Counted from the stretch's first letter, positions 40,213 through 48,460 are shown. The stretch: 64,000 nucleotides of DNA from Sphingomonas phyllosphaerae 5.2 (GCF_000419605.1 NZ_ATTI01000001.1:3732151-3796150); one strand, 5' to 3'. Notes: a model not told the origin generated them from the letters alone. A program made the numbers and translations.

Positions 40213-41322
40213 TCACTCCGTCTCTTCCGCGCCGCTGCCCCGCGGCTGCGCCCCGGTCAGCGCGGCGGCGACCTGCTGGATCAGCACCTGGCGCACGCGC
40301 ATCGGCGCGGTGGTGTCGCCGATCTGCACCGCGATCGCATAGCGGCGCCCGTCCGGCGCAGTCAGCAGCCCGATATCGTTGAACCCGGCATTGCGGCTGC
40401 CCAGTTCCTGGCCGGTCCCGGTCTTGTGCGCCAGCGTCCATCCGGCCGGAGTCGCCGCCTTCAACCGCGCACGCCCGGTGTGCGAGGCGGCCATCGTTTC
40501 CAGCAGCACGCGCGTCGACGTCTCGCTCAGCAACTCGCCGCGCGCCAGCCGCGCCAGCGCCTCGACGATCCCGGCGGGCTGCGCGCCATCGGGCGGGTTG
40601 TCGATATACCGTTGCAGCGCGGCGCGGCGCAGCGCGGGGTCGAGCCGCGCACGCGCCGCCTCGAACCCGCGCCCCATCGCCATCGACTGGTTCCACGTCA
40701 CCCCGGCGGTGCCGCTCTGCAACAACCGCTCGCCAGGGCCGAAGCGAATCCCGTTCAGCCGCTTTTCCGCCAGGAAGCGCCGCACCGCCGACGGGCCGCC
40801 GACCACGTTCAACAGCCGGTCGTTGGCGGTATTGTCGCTTTGCGTCAGCGCGCGGGTCAGCAGCGCGCCGACCGTCGTCTGATAGCCCTGCACGGTCACC
40901 AGCGACGCGATCGGCTGATGGAACAGCGTCAGGTCGTCACGCGTCACCAGCACCGGATCGTCGAGCTTCAGCCGCCCGGCGTCGCGTTGCGCCAGCACCG
41001 TCATCGCGACCCACAATTTGCTGACGCTCTGCTGCGGCAGCGACAGCGTGCCGCCCTCCGATACGATCCAGTCCTCGTCCACCGCCTGGATCGCGGCGCC
41101 GGCCTTTCCGGGGAAGCTGCGGATCAGCTGCGACACCCGCGCCTGCAACGCGCGTGGCGCGGACTTCGGGCGCGGCGGCGCCGGGGGCGGCACCGCGACC
41201 GACACGAGCGGCGGCGGCGGCGCGGCCGGGATCAGCGTCGACCCCGCACCGGCCCCGCACCCGGCAATCAGCAGCGACCAGCCGATCACCGCCGTCCGGT
41301 GCGCGAAAGTCGTCTTTCCCAT
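40213..41322 (-). CDS. Class A beta-lactamase-related serine hydrolase, predicted lipoprotein
   Basis: 369 aa. The N-terminus MGKTTFAHRTAVIGWSLLIA is followed by GCGAG, a lipobox-like signal, then a long Pro/Ala linker (~30-55). The active-site motifs of class A enzymes are SVSK (Ser99-Lys102), SDN (162-164) and KTG (300-302). The omega-loop Glu may be E198 in GERLLQ, where class A normally has ExxLN. Beta-lactam hydrolysis is possible, but a peptidoglycan-linked carboxypeptidase or esterase is an alternative. ATG 41322 was chosen for the signal peptide. Confidence 0.82.
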   Translation of the reverse strand: MGKTTFAHRTAVIGWSLLIAGCGAGAGSTLIPAAPPPPLVSVAVPPPAPPRPKSAPRALQARVSQLIRSFPGKAGAAIQAVDEDWIVSEGGTLSLPQQSVSKLWVAMTVLAQRDAGRLKLDDPVLVTRDDLTLFHQPIASLVTVQGYQTTVGALLTRALTQSDNTANDRLLNVVGGPSAVRRFLAEKRLNGIRFGPGERLLQSGTAGVTWNQSMAMGRGFEAARARLDPALRRAALQRYIDNPPDGAQPAGIVEALARLARGELLSETSTRVLLETMAASHTGRARLKAATPAGWTLAHKTGTGQELGSRNAGFNDIGLLTAPDGRRYAIAVQIGDTTAPMRVRQVLIQQVAAALTGAQPRGSGAEETE

Positions 41323-41467
41323 GTCTGCCGCCGTCACCCCTGCTTCGCCGATCGGTGTGCCGCTCGCGTCCCCCAGCGCATAGCCCTGCGACTCGGGCTT
41401 GCGACGATCGCCCGCCGTCGCGCGACGAAGCGAGTCGTTCGTCCTCAACCGGTGGATCCGCCGCGAT

Positions 41468-43045
41468 TCACGGCACCAGCACCGTGTCGACCGGCGGGTC
41501 GCTCAACCCGGGATAGTCGAGCGTATAGTGCAGCCCGCGGCTTTCATGGCGATGCAGCGCCGCACGGACGATCAACTCGGCGGTCTGCAACAGGTTGCGC
41601 AGCTCGATCAGGTCGGGGGTGACGCGGAAATGGCCGTAATAATCCTCCACTTCGGAGCGCAGCAGATCGATGCGATGCTGCGCGCGCTCCAGCCGCTTGG
41701 TCGTCCGCACGATGCCGACGTAATTCCACATGAAGCGCCGGATCTCGGTCCAGTTCTGCTTGATGACCACTTCCTCGTCGGAATCGGTCACGCGGCTTTC
41801 GTCCCATGCGCGGATCGACGGCACCGGCGGCAGCGTGTCCCAGCATTCGGCGATGTGCTGCGCCGCCGCCTCGCCGAAGACGAAACATTCCAGCAGCGAG
41901 TTCGACGCCAGCCGGTTCGCACCGTGCAGCCCCGATTGCGTGCATTCGCCCGCCGCGTACAGCCCGGGCAGGTCGGTCCGCCCGTCGCGATCGACGACGA
42001 TCCCGCCGCAGGTGTAATGCTGCGCCGGCACGACGGGGATCGGCGAGGTCGTCATGTCGATTCCCAGCCCGAGCAGCTTCTCGTGGATGTTGGGGAAATG
42101 GCTCCGGACGAAATCGGGCGGCATGTGGCTGATATCGAGATGGACGAAGTCGAGCCCGTAGCGCTTGATCTCGGCGTCGATCGCGCGCGCCACCACGTCG
42201 CGCGGCGCCAGCTCCAGCCGCTCGTCATAATAAGGCATGAAGCGCTTGCCGGTGGTCGGGTTGATCAGCCGCCCGCCCTCACCGCGGACCGCCTCGGTGA
42301 TCAGGAAATTCTTGACCTCCAGGTGGTAGAGGCAGGTCGGATGGAATTGCATGAATTCCATGTTGGCGACGCGCGCCCGTGCCCGCCACGCCATCGCGAT
42401 CCCGTCGCCGGTGGCGCCGCGCGGCGCGGTGGAGAAGAGGTACGTCCGCCCCGCCCCGCCCGTCGCCAGGATCGTCGCACGCGCGGTGTGCAATCCCACT
42501 GCGCCGCTCTGCCGGTCGATCGCGTAGACGCCCCACACGTGGCCGGCGCCGGAATAACGTTGTTCGTGGCGGCTGGTGGCGAGGTCGATCGCGACCTGAT
42601 CGGGCAGCATCGTGATATTGGGATGTGCGGCGGCGGCGCGTTGCAGCGCCTCCTGCACCGCCCAGCCGGTCGCATCGGCGACATGGACGATGCGGCGGCG
42701 GGAATGCCCGCCCTCTCGCGTCAGGTGCAGCGCGCCGCCCTCCTCCGCGAACGGTACACCCAGCGCGCGCAGCCGTTCGATCGCGGCGGGTGCGCGCTCG
42801 ACCACGAACTCGACGATCGCGCGATCGTTGAGCCCCGCCCCTGCGACCATCGTGTCCTCGACGTGATGCTCGAAGGTGTCGCCGGGTTCCAGCACCGCGG
42901 CGATCCCGCCCTGCGCCCACGCGGTCGACCCGTCGTTGAGGGCGCCCTTGGCGAGCACGGTCACCTTGAAGCGATCGGCGAGGTTCAGTGCGGCGGTGAG
43001 CCCGGCGGCGCCGGAGCCGACGATCAGGACGTCGCTCTCGCTCAT
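41468..43045 (-). CDS. nadB: L-aspartate oxidase
   Basis: 525 aa FAD enzyme oxidising aspartate to iminoaspartate for quinolinate/NAD synthesis. The FAD dinucleotide fold is VLIVGSGAAGLTAAL at the N-terminus. TAWAQGGIAAVLEPGDTFEHH, GLHGANRLASNSLLECFVFG and the HYTCGG substrate loop are diagnostic. nadA and nadC are not in the window. MSESDVLIVGSG (ATG 43045) is the natural start. A 32 bp dispersed repeat lies 9 bp upstream, in the promoter/leader region. Confidence 0.95.
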   Translation of the reverse strand: MSESDVLIVGSGAAGLTAALNLADRFKVTVLAKGALNDGSTAWAQGGIAAVLEPGDTFEHHVEDTMVAGAGLNDRAIVEFVVERAPAAIERLRALGVPFAEEGGALHLTREGGHSRRRIVHVADATGWAVQEALQRAAAAHPNITMLPDQVAIDLATSRHEQRYSGAGHVWGVYAIDRQSGAVGLHTARATILATGGAGRTYLFSTAPRGATGDGIAMAWRARARVANMEFMQFHPTCLYHLEVKNFLITEAVRGEGGRLINPTTGKRFMPYYDERLELAPRDVVARAIDAEIKRYGLDFVHLDISHMPPDFVRSHFPNIHEKLLGLGIDMTTSPIPVVPAQHYTCGGIVVDRDGRTDLPGLYAAGECTQSGLHGANRLASNSLLECFVFGEAAAQHIAECWDTLPPVPSIRAWDESRVTDSDEEVVIKQNWTEIRRFMWNYVGIVRTTKRLERAQHRIDLLRSEVEDYYGHFRVTPDLIELRNLLQTAELIVRAALHRHESRGLHYTLDYPGLSDPPVDTVLVP

Positions 43046-43054
43046 CGGGCGGCC

Positions 43055-43086
43055 CGGCGAATGTTGCGAATGTTGAGGCGCTGGCG
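43055..43086. repeat. 32 bp dispersed repeat, copy 2, upstream of nadB
   Basis: CGGCGAATGTTGCGAATGTT followed by GAGGCGCTGGCG, differing at one base from 14098-14129. In the nadB orientation it reads as tandem AACATTCGC units located 10-40 bp before the start codon, where a leader or operator would be. Confidence 0.75.
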
Positions 43087-43226
43087 TGATCGCAGGGGAG
43101 AGGCAAGGTACATGCCGATCCATGTGGCATAGTTAGGTGGCAATAGGACAGCCTATGTTGCGCCGGCCGCTGCAGGCGCCACGATCGTCATCCCCCCGTC
43201 GGTGGCTGGCGTCGCGCAAGGAGGCG

Positions 43227-44159
43227 TCAGCGCTTTTCCGCCACCCGTGGCAAGCGGTCGATCGGCTCGACCGAGACGTTGCGGAACCACGTCTCCGCAC
43301 CTTCCGACTGCAACTGGATCCGGCCGTGGGTCAGCGGGGTGCGCGCGCCGTCCTTGCCGATGGTCGCCAGCCCCTCGACCACCATCACCGGCAGGCCGTT
43401 GACGACATGCACCGCACGGTCGCCCAGCACGTACAGGTCGAGGACGTTCCACGCCCCCGCCGGCCGTTCGGCGTCGCGCGCATTCTCGACATTCCAGATC
43501 AGCGATCCGTTCACGATCTCGACGGGCCTGCCGCCCAGCCGGTAACGGACCGGCGGGGAGATCAGCGCCGGGTCCAGCGCTGCGGTGGTGCGGATGCGCA
43601 GGTCGCGCCCGACCGCCACCGCCATGCCGGTCGACCCCGCCATGATCTCGAACTCCACCGACGGCTGCCAGGTGCCGAACACCGCGCCGGGCGCGCCGTG
43701 CGTGTGATAGAGCAGACCGTTGTTCGGCGGCTGCCCGATGCGAGGCGCCCAGCGCTTGTCGCCCCAGCGAAATTCCAGCCGCAGGTGATAATCGCGCAGG
43801 TCGGCGTCATGGACCAGCGCGCCCCATGTCTCGCCCTTCACCCACAAGGCGGGCTTGCCGTCGATCGCCTTTACCGCGAAATCGCCGGTGGTCGCGCGCG
43901 AGCGCCCGATCGGGGCCACGCCTGGGTTGTCGCGATAGGTGACCGCCGGATCGGGGTAGCCGAGCCATGGCTGCCATCCCGTCAGGTCACGGCCGTTGAA
44001 CAATGCGCGCGCCGGCCCCGTCGCTCTGGGCACGTCGGCCAGCACCAGCACCTGCGGCGTGGCCGGCGCATCGCCGACGATCGCCTGTGCCTGCTCGACC
44101 GGGGAAGGCGTTGCCGCCTGCGCCATCAAACCGGCCGCCGCCAACAGGATCACCTTCAT
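43227..44159 (-). CDS. DUF1080 (3-keto-disaccharide hydrolase family) protein, exported
   Basis: 310 aa. The signal peptide MKVILLAAAGLMAQAATPSP is followed by a concanavalin-like beta-sandwich of the DUF1080 family: ALFNGRDLTGWQPWLGYP is the hallmark opening, then DYHLRLEFRWGDKRW, NNGLLYHTHG and IQLQSEGAETWFRNVSVEPI. Some relatives hydrolyse 3-keto-glucosides. Others are uncharacterised periplasmic proteins, so the substrate is open. No sugar operon surrounds it. Confidence 0.88.
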   Translation of the reverse strand: MKVILLAAAGLMAQAATPSPVEQAQAIVGDAPATPQVLVLADVPRATGPARALFNGRDLTGWQPWLGYPDPAVTYRDNPGVAPIGRSRATTGDFAVKAIDGKPALWVKGETWGALVHDADLRDYHLRLEFRWGDKRWAPRIGQPPNNGLLYHTHGAPGAVFGTWQPSVEFEIMAGSTGMAVAVGRDLRIRTTAALDPALISPPVRYRLGGRPVEIVNGSLIWNVENARDAERPAGAWNVLDLYVLGDRAVHVVNGLPVMVVEGLATIGKDGARTPLTHGRIQLQSEGAETWFRNVSVEPIDRLPRVAEKR

Positions 44160-44245
44160 CGACCGCTCCCCTCGTCTTGCCGCGCTATCGCAGCATAACG
44201 GAGCCGCAACAATGGCTTACGACCAAGGTCTATGTCGGGTGCGGG

Positions 44246-45205
44246 TCAAACCTGTCCATTGTTCGACGCGCGGGTCAGGCTGAGGAACACGTCCTCCAGA
44301 TCGGCTTCCTTGGTCGAGACGTCGACGATGCCATAACCGTCGCGCTGGATCGCGCCCAGTACCTCGCCCGCGTTGACGCGGTCCTTGGCGTAGGTGATCT
44401 CCAGCGTGCGCGTGCCCTTCAGTGCGACCTTCCCGAAGCACGCATTGTCGGGCAGCGCCGCGACGTCGCGATCGACGGTGACCGCCACGATCTTCTCCTG
44501 CGCCTTGCCGAGCAGTTCCGAGGTCGGTTCGTTGGCGATGACGCGGCCGTGGTTGATGATGGCGATGCGATCGCACAACTCCTCGGCCTCCTCCAGATAA
44601 TGGGTGGTCAGCACCACCGTGACACCCGCGTCGTTCAGGCTGCGCACATAGGTCCAGAGTTGCTGGCGCAGTTCGATGTCGACCCCCGCCGTCGGCTCGT
44701 CGAGCACCAGCACCGGCGGCTGATGGACCATCGCCTTGGCGACCATCAACCGCCGCTTCATGCCGCCCGACAGCGTCCGGGCATAGGCGCGCGCCTTGTC
44801 CTCCAGATGCACCGCACGCAGCAATTCCATGCTGCGGCGCTCCTTTTTGGGCACGCCGTACAGCCCGGCCTGGATCTCCAGCGTTTCCACCGGCGTGAAG
44901 AACGGGTCGAACAGGATCTCCTGATTGACGATCCCGATCGACGCCTTGGCGTTGCGCGGATGCTCGTCGATGTCGAAGCCCCAGATCGTCGCCTGCCCGC
45001 TGGTCTTGTTGACCAGACCGGCCAGGATGTTGATCAACGTCGACTTGCCCGCGCCGTTCGGCCCGAGCAATCCGAAGATGCTGCCGCGCGGCACGTCGAA
45101 CGACACGCCGTCCAGCGCACGCTTGGGCGCGCCGCCCTTTATCCCGGCGTAGGTCTTGCAAAGGTCACGGATCGAGATCGCGGCGTCGGTGGGAGCAGGG
45201 GTCAT
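44246..45205 (-). CDS. ABC transporter ATP-binding protein (ABC-2/CcmA-like), no permease adjacent
   Basis: 319 aa. The ATPase domain (~10-235) has Walker A LLGPNGAGKSTLINILAG, Q-loop NQEILFDPFFTP, signature LSGGMKRRLMVAKAM, Walker B VLVLDEPTAGVD and switch His LTTHYLEEAEE. The C-terminal ~80 residues are the extra domain of DrrA/YadG-type exporters. Export of a drug, lipid or polysaccharide is typical. No membrane subunit lies on either side, so the partner is encoded elsewhere. The start is ATG 45205. Confidence 0.9.
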   Translation of the reverse strand: MTPAPTDAAISIRDLCKTYAGIKGGAPKRALDGVSFDVPRGSIFGLLGPNGAGKSTLINILAGLVNKTSGQATIWGFDIDEHPRNAKASIGIVNQEILFDPFFTPVETLEIQAGLYGVPKKERRSMELLRAVHLEDKARAYARTLSGGMKRRLMVAKAMVHQPPVLVLDEPTAGVDIELRQQLWTYVRSLNDAGVTVVLTTHYLEEAEELCDRIAIINHGRVIANEPTSELLGKAQEKIVAVTVDRDVAALPDNACFGKVALKGTRTLEITYAKDRVNAGEVLGAIQRDGYGIVDVSTKEADLEDVFLSLTRASNNGQV

Positions 45206-45304
45206 GCGTGGAGCGATAGGCCGATCGCGGGACGAAGCCAACAATCCGGATTGCCGGTGGCTTGAGGATTGTTTCGCTCCCCTCGCCTTGCTAATCGCCG
45301 CTTC

Positions 45305-45541
45305 ATGCAGCCGCCGTCCGAACTCGTCCGCACCTCGTCCGCCCGCGTCGCCTGCGACGGCGCGACCGACATCCCCGGTGGCGCGGCACTGGGCCACCCG
45401 CGCGTGTGGCTGCAGATCGACGAGCATGGCTATGTCGACTGCGGCTATTGCGACCGGCGCTTCGTGCTGATCGGTGGCCCGGCGGACGGCGTCGACCCGA
45501 CGACGCTGCGCGACGTTCACGAAGGTTCCAATCCGCGCTGA
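45305..45541 (+). CDS. CHCC zinc-finger domain protein (NDUFS6-like)
   Basis: 78 aa. The zf-CHCC pattern is visible: VACDG...LGHPRVWLQI...DCGYCDRRFVLIGG, giving C-H-C-C zinc ligands. Mitochondrial NDUFS6 is the complex I accessory subunit with this fold, and alphaproteobacterial homologues copurify with or are assumed to assist complex I. ATG 45305 was chosen because upstream codons lack family similarity. It is divergent from the ABC ATPase and followed 69 bp later by tldD. Confidence 0.88.
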   Translation: MQPPSELVRTSSARVACDGATDIPGGAALGHPRVWLQIDEHGYVDCGYCDRRFVLIGGPADGVDPTTLRDVHEGSNPR

Positions 45542-45610
45542 TCCTGGCGTTGATCGGGGGCTAATCACGGGGCGTAGTATCGCGGGCCCGGCGCGCCTAT
45601 CTTGAGCGGC

Positions 45611-47026
45611 ATGACCGATCCCCGCTCCTTCCTGTACCGCGACACGCTCGATCCCGCCACGGCGCAGCGCGTCACCGCCGACGTGCTGGCGCGCGCCGAT
45701 GACGGCGAACTGTTCCTGCAATATCGCAAGGCCGAGGCGTTCGGCTTCGATGACGGCCGGCTGAAGACGGCGAGCTACGACACCACGGCCGGTTTCGGGC
45801 TGCGCGCGGTGTCAGGCGAAATGACCGCGTTCGCGCACGCCAATGAGCTGAGCGAGGCCGCGATCCGCCGCGCCGGCGAGACGATGGCGCTGATCGACCC
45901 GTCGGCACACCCCAAGGCCGCGCCGCCGACCCGGACCAACCACCACCTCTATACCGACGCCGACCCGCTCGATCTGGTGCCGTTCGCCGACAAGGTGAAC
46001 CTGTGCCAGACGATCGACGCCGCCGCACGCGCGCGTGATCCGCGGGTGGCGCAGGTGTCGGTCGGGCTCTCGGGAACGTGGAGCGTGGTCGAGGTCGTGC
46101 GCGCGGACGGCTTCGTCGCCACCGACGTGCGCCCGCTGGTGCGGCTGAACGTGTCGATCGTCGCGGAGGCGAACGGGCGGCGCGAGACCGGCAGCTTCGG
46201 TGTCGGCGGACGTTATCTCTACGATCGCCTGCTCGAACCCGCGATGTGGAACCGCGCGATCGACGAGGCACTGGCGCAGGCGCTGGTCAATCTCGACGCG
46301 GTCGATGCGCCGGCGGGCGAGACGACCGTGCTGCTTGGCAGCGGCTGGCCGGGCATCCTGTTGCACGAGGCGATCGGTCATGGGCTGGAGGGTGATTTCA
46401 ACCGCAAGGGCACCTCGGCCTTCGCCGGCCGGATCGGCGAGCGGGTCGCCGCGCCAGGCGTGACGATCGTCGACGACGGCAGCATCGCGGACCGCCGCGG
46501 GTCGCTGACCATCGACGACGAAGGCACGCCGACCGGCGAGACGATCCTGATCGAGGACGGCATCCTGAAGGGTTACATGCAGGATCGGCTCAACGCACGG
46601 CTGATGGGGGTCGCGCCGACCGGCAACGGCCGTCGCGAAAGCTTCGCGCACGCGCCGATGCCGCGGATGACCAACACCTTCATGAAGGCCGGCCGTGACG
46701 ATCCCGCCGAGCTGCTGGCGCGGGTGAAGAAGGGCATCTTCGCGAAGTCGTTCGGCGGCGGCCAGGTCGATATCGTCTCGGGCAAGTTCACCTTCTCGTG
46801 CACCGAGGCGTATCGCATCGAGGACGGCAAGATCGGTGCGCCGATCAAGGGCGCGACGTTGATCGGCGACGGGCCCAGCGTGCTCACCAAGGTGCTGGGC
46901 GTCGGCCACGACTTTGCACTCGACGAAGGCATCGGCGTGTGCGGCAAGGGCGGGCAGAGCGTGCCGGCCGGCGTCGGGCAACCGTCGCTGCTGATCGACG
47001 GGCTGACGGTGGGCGGGACCGCCTAG
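45611..47026 (+). CDS. tldD: Metalloprotease TldD
   Basis: 471 aa subunit of the TldD/TldE (PmbA) peptidase. The zinc-binding HExxxH is in LLHEAIGHGLEGDFNR (~257), and the third ligand Cys is in TFSCTEAYRIE. In E. coli the heterodimer degrades unfolded peptides, matures microcin B17 and is implicated in degradation of the CcdA antitoxin. tldE/pmbA is not in the window. TTG 45602 is in frame, but ATG 45611 (MTDPRSFLYRDTLD) is the likely start. It ends 4 bp from the convergent ccdB-like gene. Confidence 0.95.
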   Translation: MTDPRSFLYRDTLDPATAQRVTADVLARADDGELFLQYRKAEAFGFDDGRLKTASYDTTAGFGLRAVSGEMTAFAHANELSEAAIRRAGETMALIDPSAHPKAAPPTRTNHHLYTDADPLDLVPFADKVNLCQTIDAAARARDPRVAQVSVGLSGTWSVVEVVRADGFVATDVRPLVRLNVSIVAEANGRRETGSFGVGGRYLYDRLLEPAMWNRAIDEALAQALVNLDAVDAPAGETTVLLGSGWPGILLHEAIGHGLEGDFNRKGTSAFAGRIGERVAAPGVTIVDDGSIADRRGSLTIDDEGTPTGETILIEDGILKGYMQDRLNARLMGVAPTGNGRRESFAHAPMPRMTNTFMKAGRDDPAELLARVKKGIFAKSFGGGQVDIVSGKFTFSCTEAYRIEDGKIGAPIKGATLIGDGPSVLTKVLGVGHDFALDEGIGVCGKGGQSVPAGVGQPSLLIDGLTVGGTA

Positions 47027-47030
47027 AGCC

Positions 47031-47318
47031 CTAGATCAGCATATCGAGCGCCGCCTTGATCTCCCGTTCGATCTCATCCGCCGACCCGACTTGCTCGCCT
47101 AGAAGACGGCGATCGACCGATCGAAGGAATAGCGTCGCCACGCGGTAGGCGACGCCGTCGATCGCTATGCACGGGTTCAATCGCGAAAGCGCTACGCTGT
47201 CCTCTCCCGCCTCGCGTAGCGGAGCGACGGCGCGGGAGCGCAGATCCGACAGCAGGTCGGACTGGCAATCCACGACGAGCCCGTGTCTGTCGAGCCGATA
47301 GATCGCAAACTGTGCCAC
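47031..47318 (-). CDS. ccdB: CcdB family toxin, C-terminally shortened
   Basis: 95 aa. AQFAIYRLDRHGLVVDCQSD is the CcdB N-terminus, followed by RAVAPLREAG, IDGVAYRVATLFLRSVDRR and EIEREIKAALDMLI. CcdB poisons DNA gyrase through its last residues, Trp-Gly-Ile in the F-plasmid toxin. This copy stops at ...DMLI-TAG, so those residues are missing and it may be non-toxic. The start is GTG 47316-47318, or TTG one codon earlier. It overlaps the remnant of ccdA at TGGTG. Confidence 0.85.
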   Translation of the reverse strand: MAQFAIYRLDRHGLVVDCQSDLLSDLRSRAVAPLREAGEDSVALSRLNPCIAIDGVAYRVATLFLRSVDRRLLGEQVGSADEIEREIKAALDMLI

Positions 47319-47563
47319 CAAAGAACGGGAAGATCGCCGGGCGGAATGCCGTTTTCCTCGATCCAGCGATTATGTCGCTCGATCTACGCGGCATTTTCCT
47401 GTCGCCCTCGCCGCTCGCGCTCCGACGTTATCGCAACCTTCAAAGCCGGCTCCGTGACCTGCGACAGGTTCAATCCCCGCTCGCGTGCCAACGCGACGAC
47501 GCCCGTGTCGAGCGACAGATTGACCGGCCTTCGCTTGCCGGAAAGGACAGGATCGTGCTTCAT
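47318..47563 (-). pseudogene. ccdA: CcdA-type antitoxin, broken by an in-frame TAG
   Basis: ATG 47563 reads MKHDPVLSGKRRPVNLSLDT and continues to ENAA, where TAG (47384-47386) interrupts it after 59 codons. The same frame continues past the stop as IERHNRWIEENGIPPGDLPV, exactly the conserved CcdA C-terminal half (N-R-W-x-E-E-N-G-x-P) that neutralises the toxin. At the end CTT-TGG-TGG replaces a likely CTT-TGA-TGG, so the native stop also appears lost. Only the DNA-binding N-terminal half would now be made. Confidence 0.82.
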
Positions 47564-47614
47564 GGTGCGCATGTTGTGCGCACGGATCATGCGCATCAAC
47601 ACGGAGCATCGTCG

Positions 47615-48163
47615 ATGGAGTTCTTTCCCGCCCTGACCGCCGACCATCGCACCTTCATTGCGAAACAACCGGTGTTCTTCGTCGCCACCGCGGCGGCGGG
47701 TGCGCGCATCAATCTCAGCCCCAAGGGCATGGACAGCTTCCGCGTGCTCGACGACACGACCGTCGCCTATCTGGACGTCGCGGGATCGGGGAACGAGACC
47801 AACGCGCATCTGCTCGCCGACGGGCGGATCACGATCATGTTCTGCGCCTTCGACAATCCGGCGCTGATCTTTCGCATCTACGGCCACGGCCGCCCGGTCC
47901 TGCCGCAGGACGACGACTGGGCGGAGCTTGCCAGCCGTTTCACCCTGCTGCCCGGCACGCGGCAGATCTTCGTGATTGCGGTCGACCGGGTGCAGACCTC
48001 GTGCGGCTGGGGCGTGCCGCATATGGCGTTCGAGCGCGAGCGGCAGACCCTGAACAAATATCACGCGGCCACCAGCGATGCGACGCGCTTCGGCAAATAT
48101 GCGGTGCGGACCACCAGCATCGACGGACTGCCGGTCCGCAACCCCGAGCGCGTGCCCGGCTGA
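47615..48163 (+). CDS. Pyridoxamine 5'-phosphate oxidase-fold protein
   Basis: 182 aa flavin-reductase/PNPOx-like split-barrel protein. It starts MEFFPALTADHRTFIAKQPV. ARINLSPKGMDSFRVLDDTT and GNETNAHLLADGRITIMFCA are typical of the Pfam Putative_PNPOx group. Relatives bind FMN, F420 or haem, and the ligand here is unknown. Two cysteines and YGKPV-like motifs do not indicate a specific class. It is divergent from ccdA and shares one base with the DUF2007 start (TGATG). Confidence 0.85.
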   Translation: MEFFPALTADHRTFIAKQPVFFVATAAAGARINLSPKGMDSFRVLDDTTVAYLDVAGSGNETNAHLLADGRITIMFCAFDNPALIFRIYGHGRPVLPQDDDWAELASRFTLLPGTRQIFVIAVDRVQTSCGWGVPHMAFERERQTLNKYHAATSDATRFGKYAVRTTSIDGLPVRNPERVPG

Positions 48164-48363
48164 TGGCGCTGGTCGAACTCGGTCGCTACGACCGTAACCT
48201 CGCCAATATCCTGGTCGGGCGGCTGGAAAGCGACGGTATTCCGGCGCTGGCCTTCGACGGCGGCGCGTCGATCGCCGACGGCAGCTGGTTGCTGATCCCC
48301 GTGCGCGTCATGGTCGACGAGGATGATCTCGCCGCCGCGCAGGCGATCGCCGGCCCTGCCTGA
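48163..48363 (+). CDS. DUF2007 domain-containing protein
   Basis: 66 aa protein. MALVELGRYDRNLANILVGR and LESDGIPALAFDGGAS match the DUF2007 (putative signal-transducing) family, a small alpha/beta domain often coupled with other genes. Its function is unknown. Its ATG overlaps the preceding TGA, implying translational coupling with the PNPOx-fold gene. The glnK promoter region begins just after its stop. Confidence 0.85.
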   Translation: MALVELGRYDRNLANILVGRLESDGIPALAFDGGASIADGSWLLIPVRVMVDEDDLAAAQAIAGPA

Positions 48364-48443
48364 AAAACGGGCAGCTATTCCAGGCTGCACGTTTATTAAC
48401 GCCCGTTAGGACCTGCTCCGGTTGATCTTCCCTGTGCGACGTG

Positions 48444-48460
48444 TTGGCACGGCGCTTGCT
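48444..48460 (+). promoter_or_regulatory. Sigma-54 (RpoN) promoter for glnK-amtB
   Basis: TTGGCACGGCGCTTGCT matches the RpoN consensus YTGGCACG-N4-TTGCW almost perfectly, with GG at 48446-48447 and GC at 48458-48459 separated by the required 10 bp. It lies 33 bp upstream of the glnK ATG. NtrC control under nitrogen limitation is inferred from the family. I did not find a clear NtrC site upstream. Confidence 0.9.
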
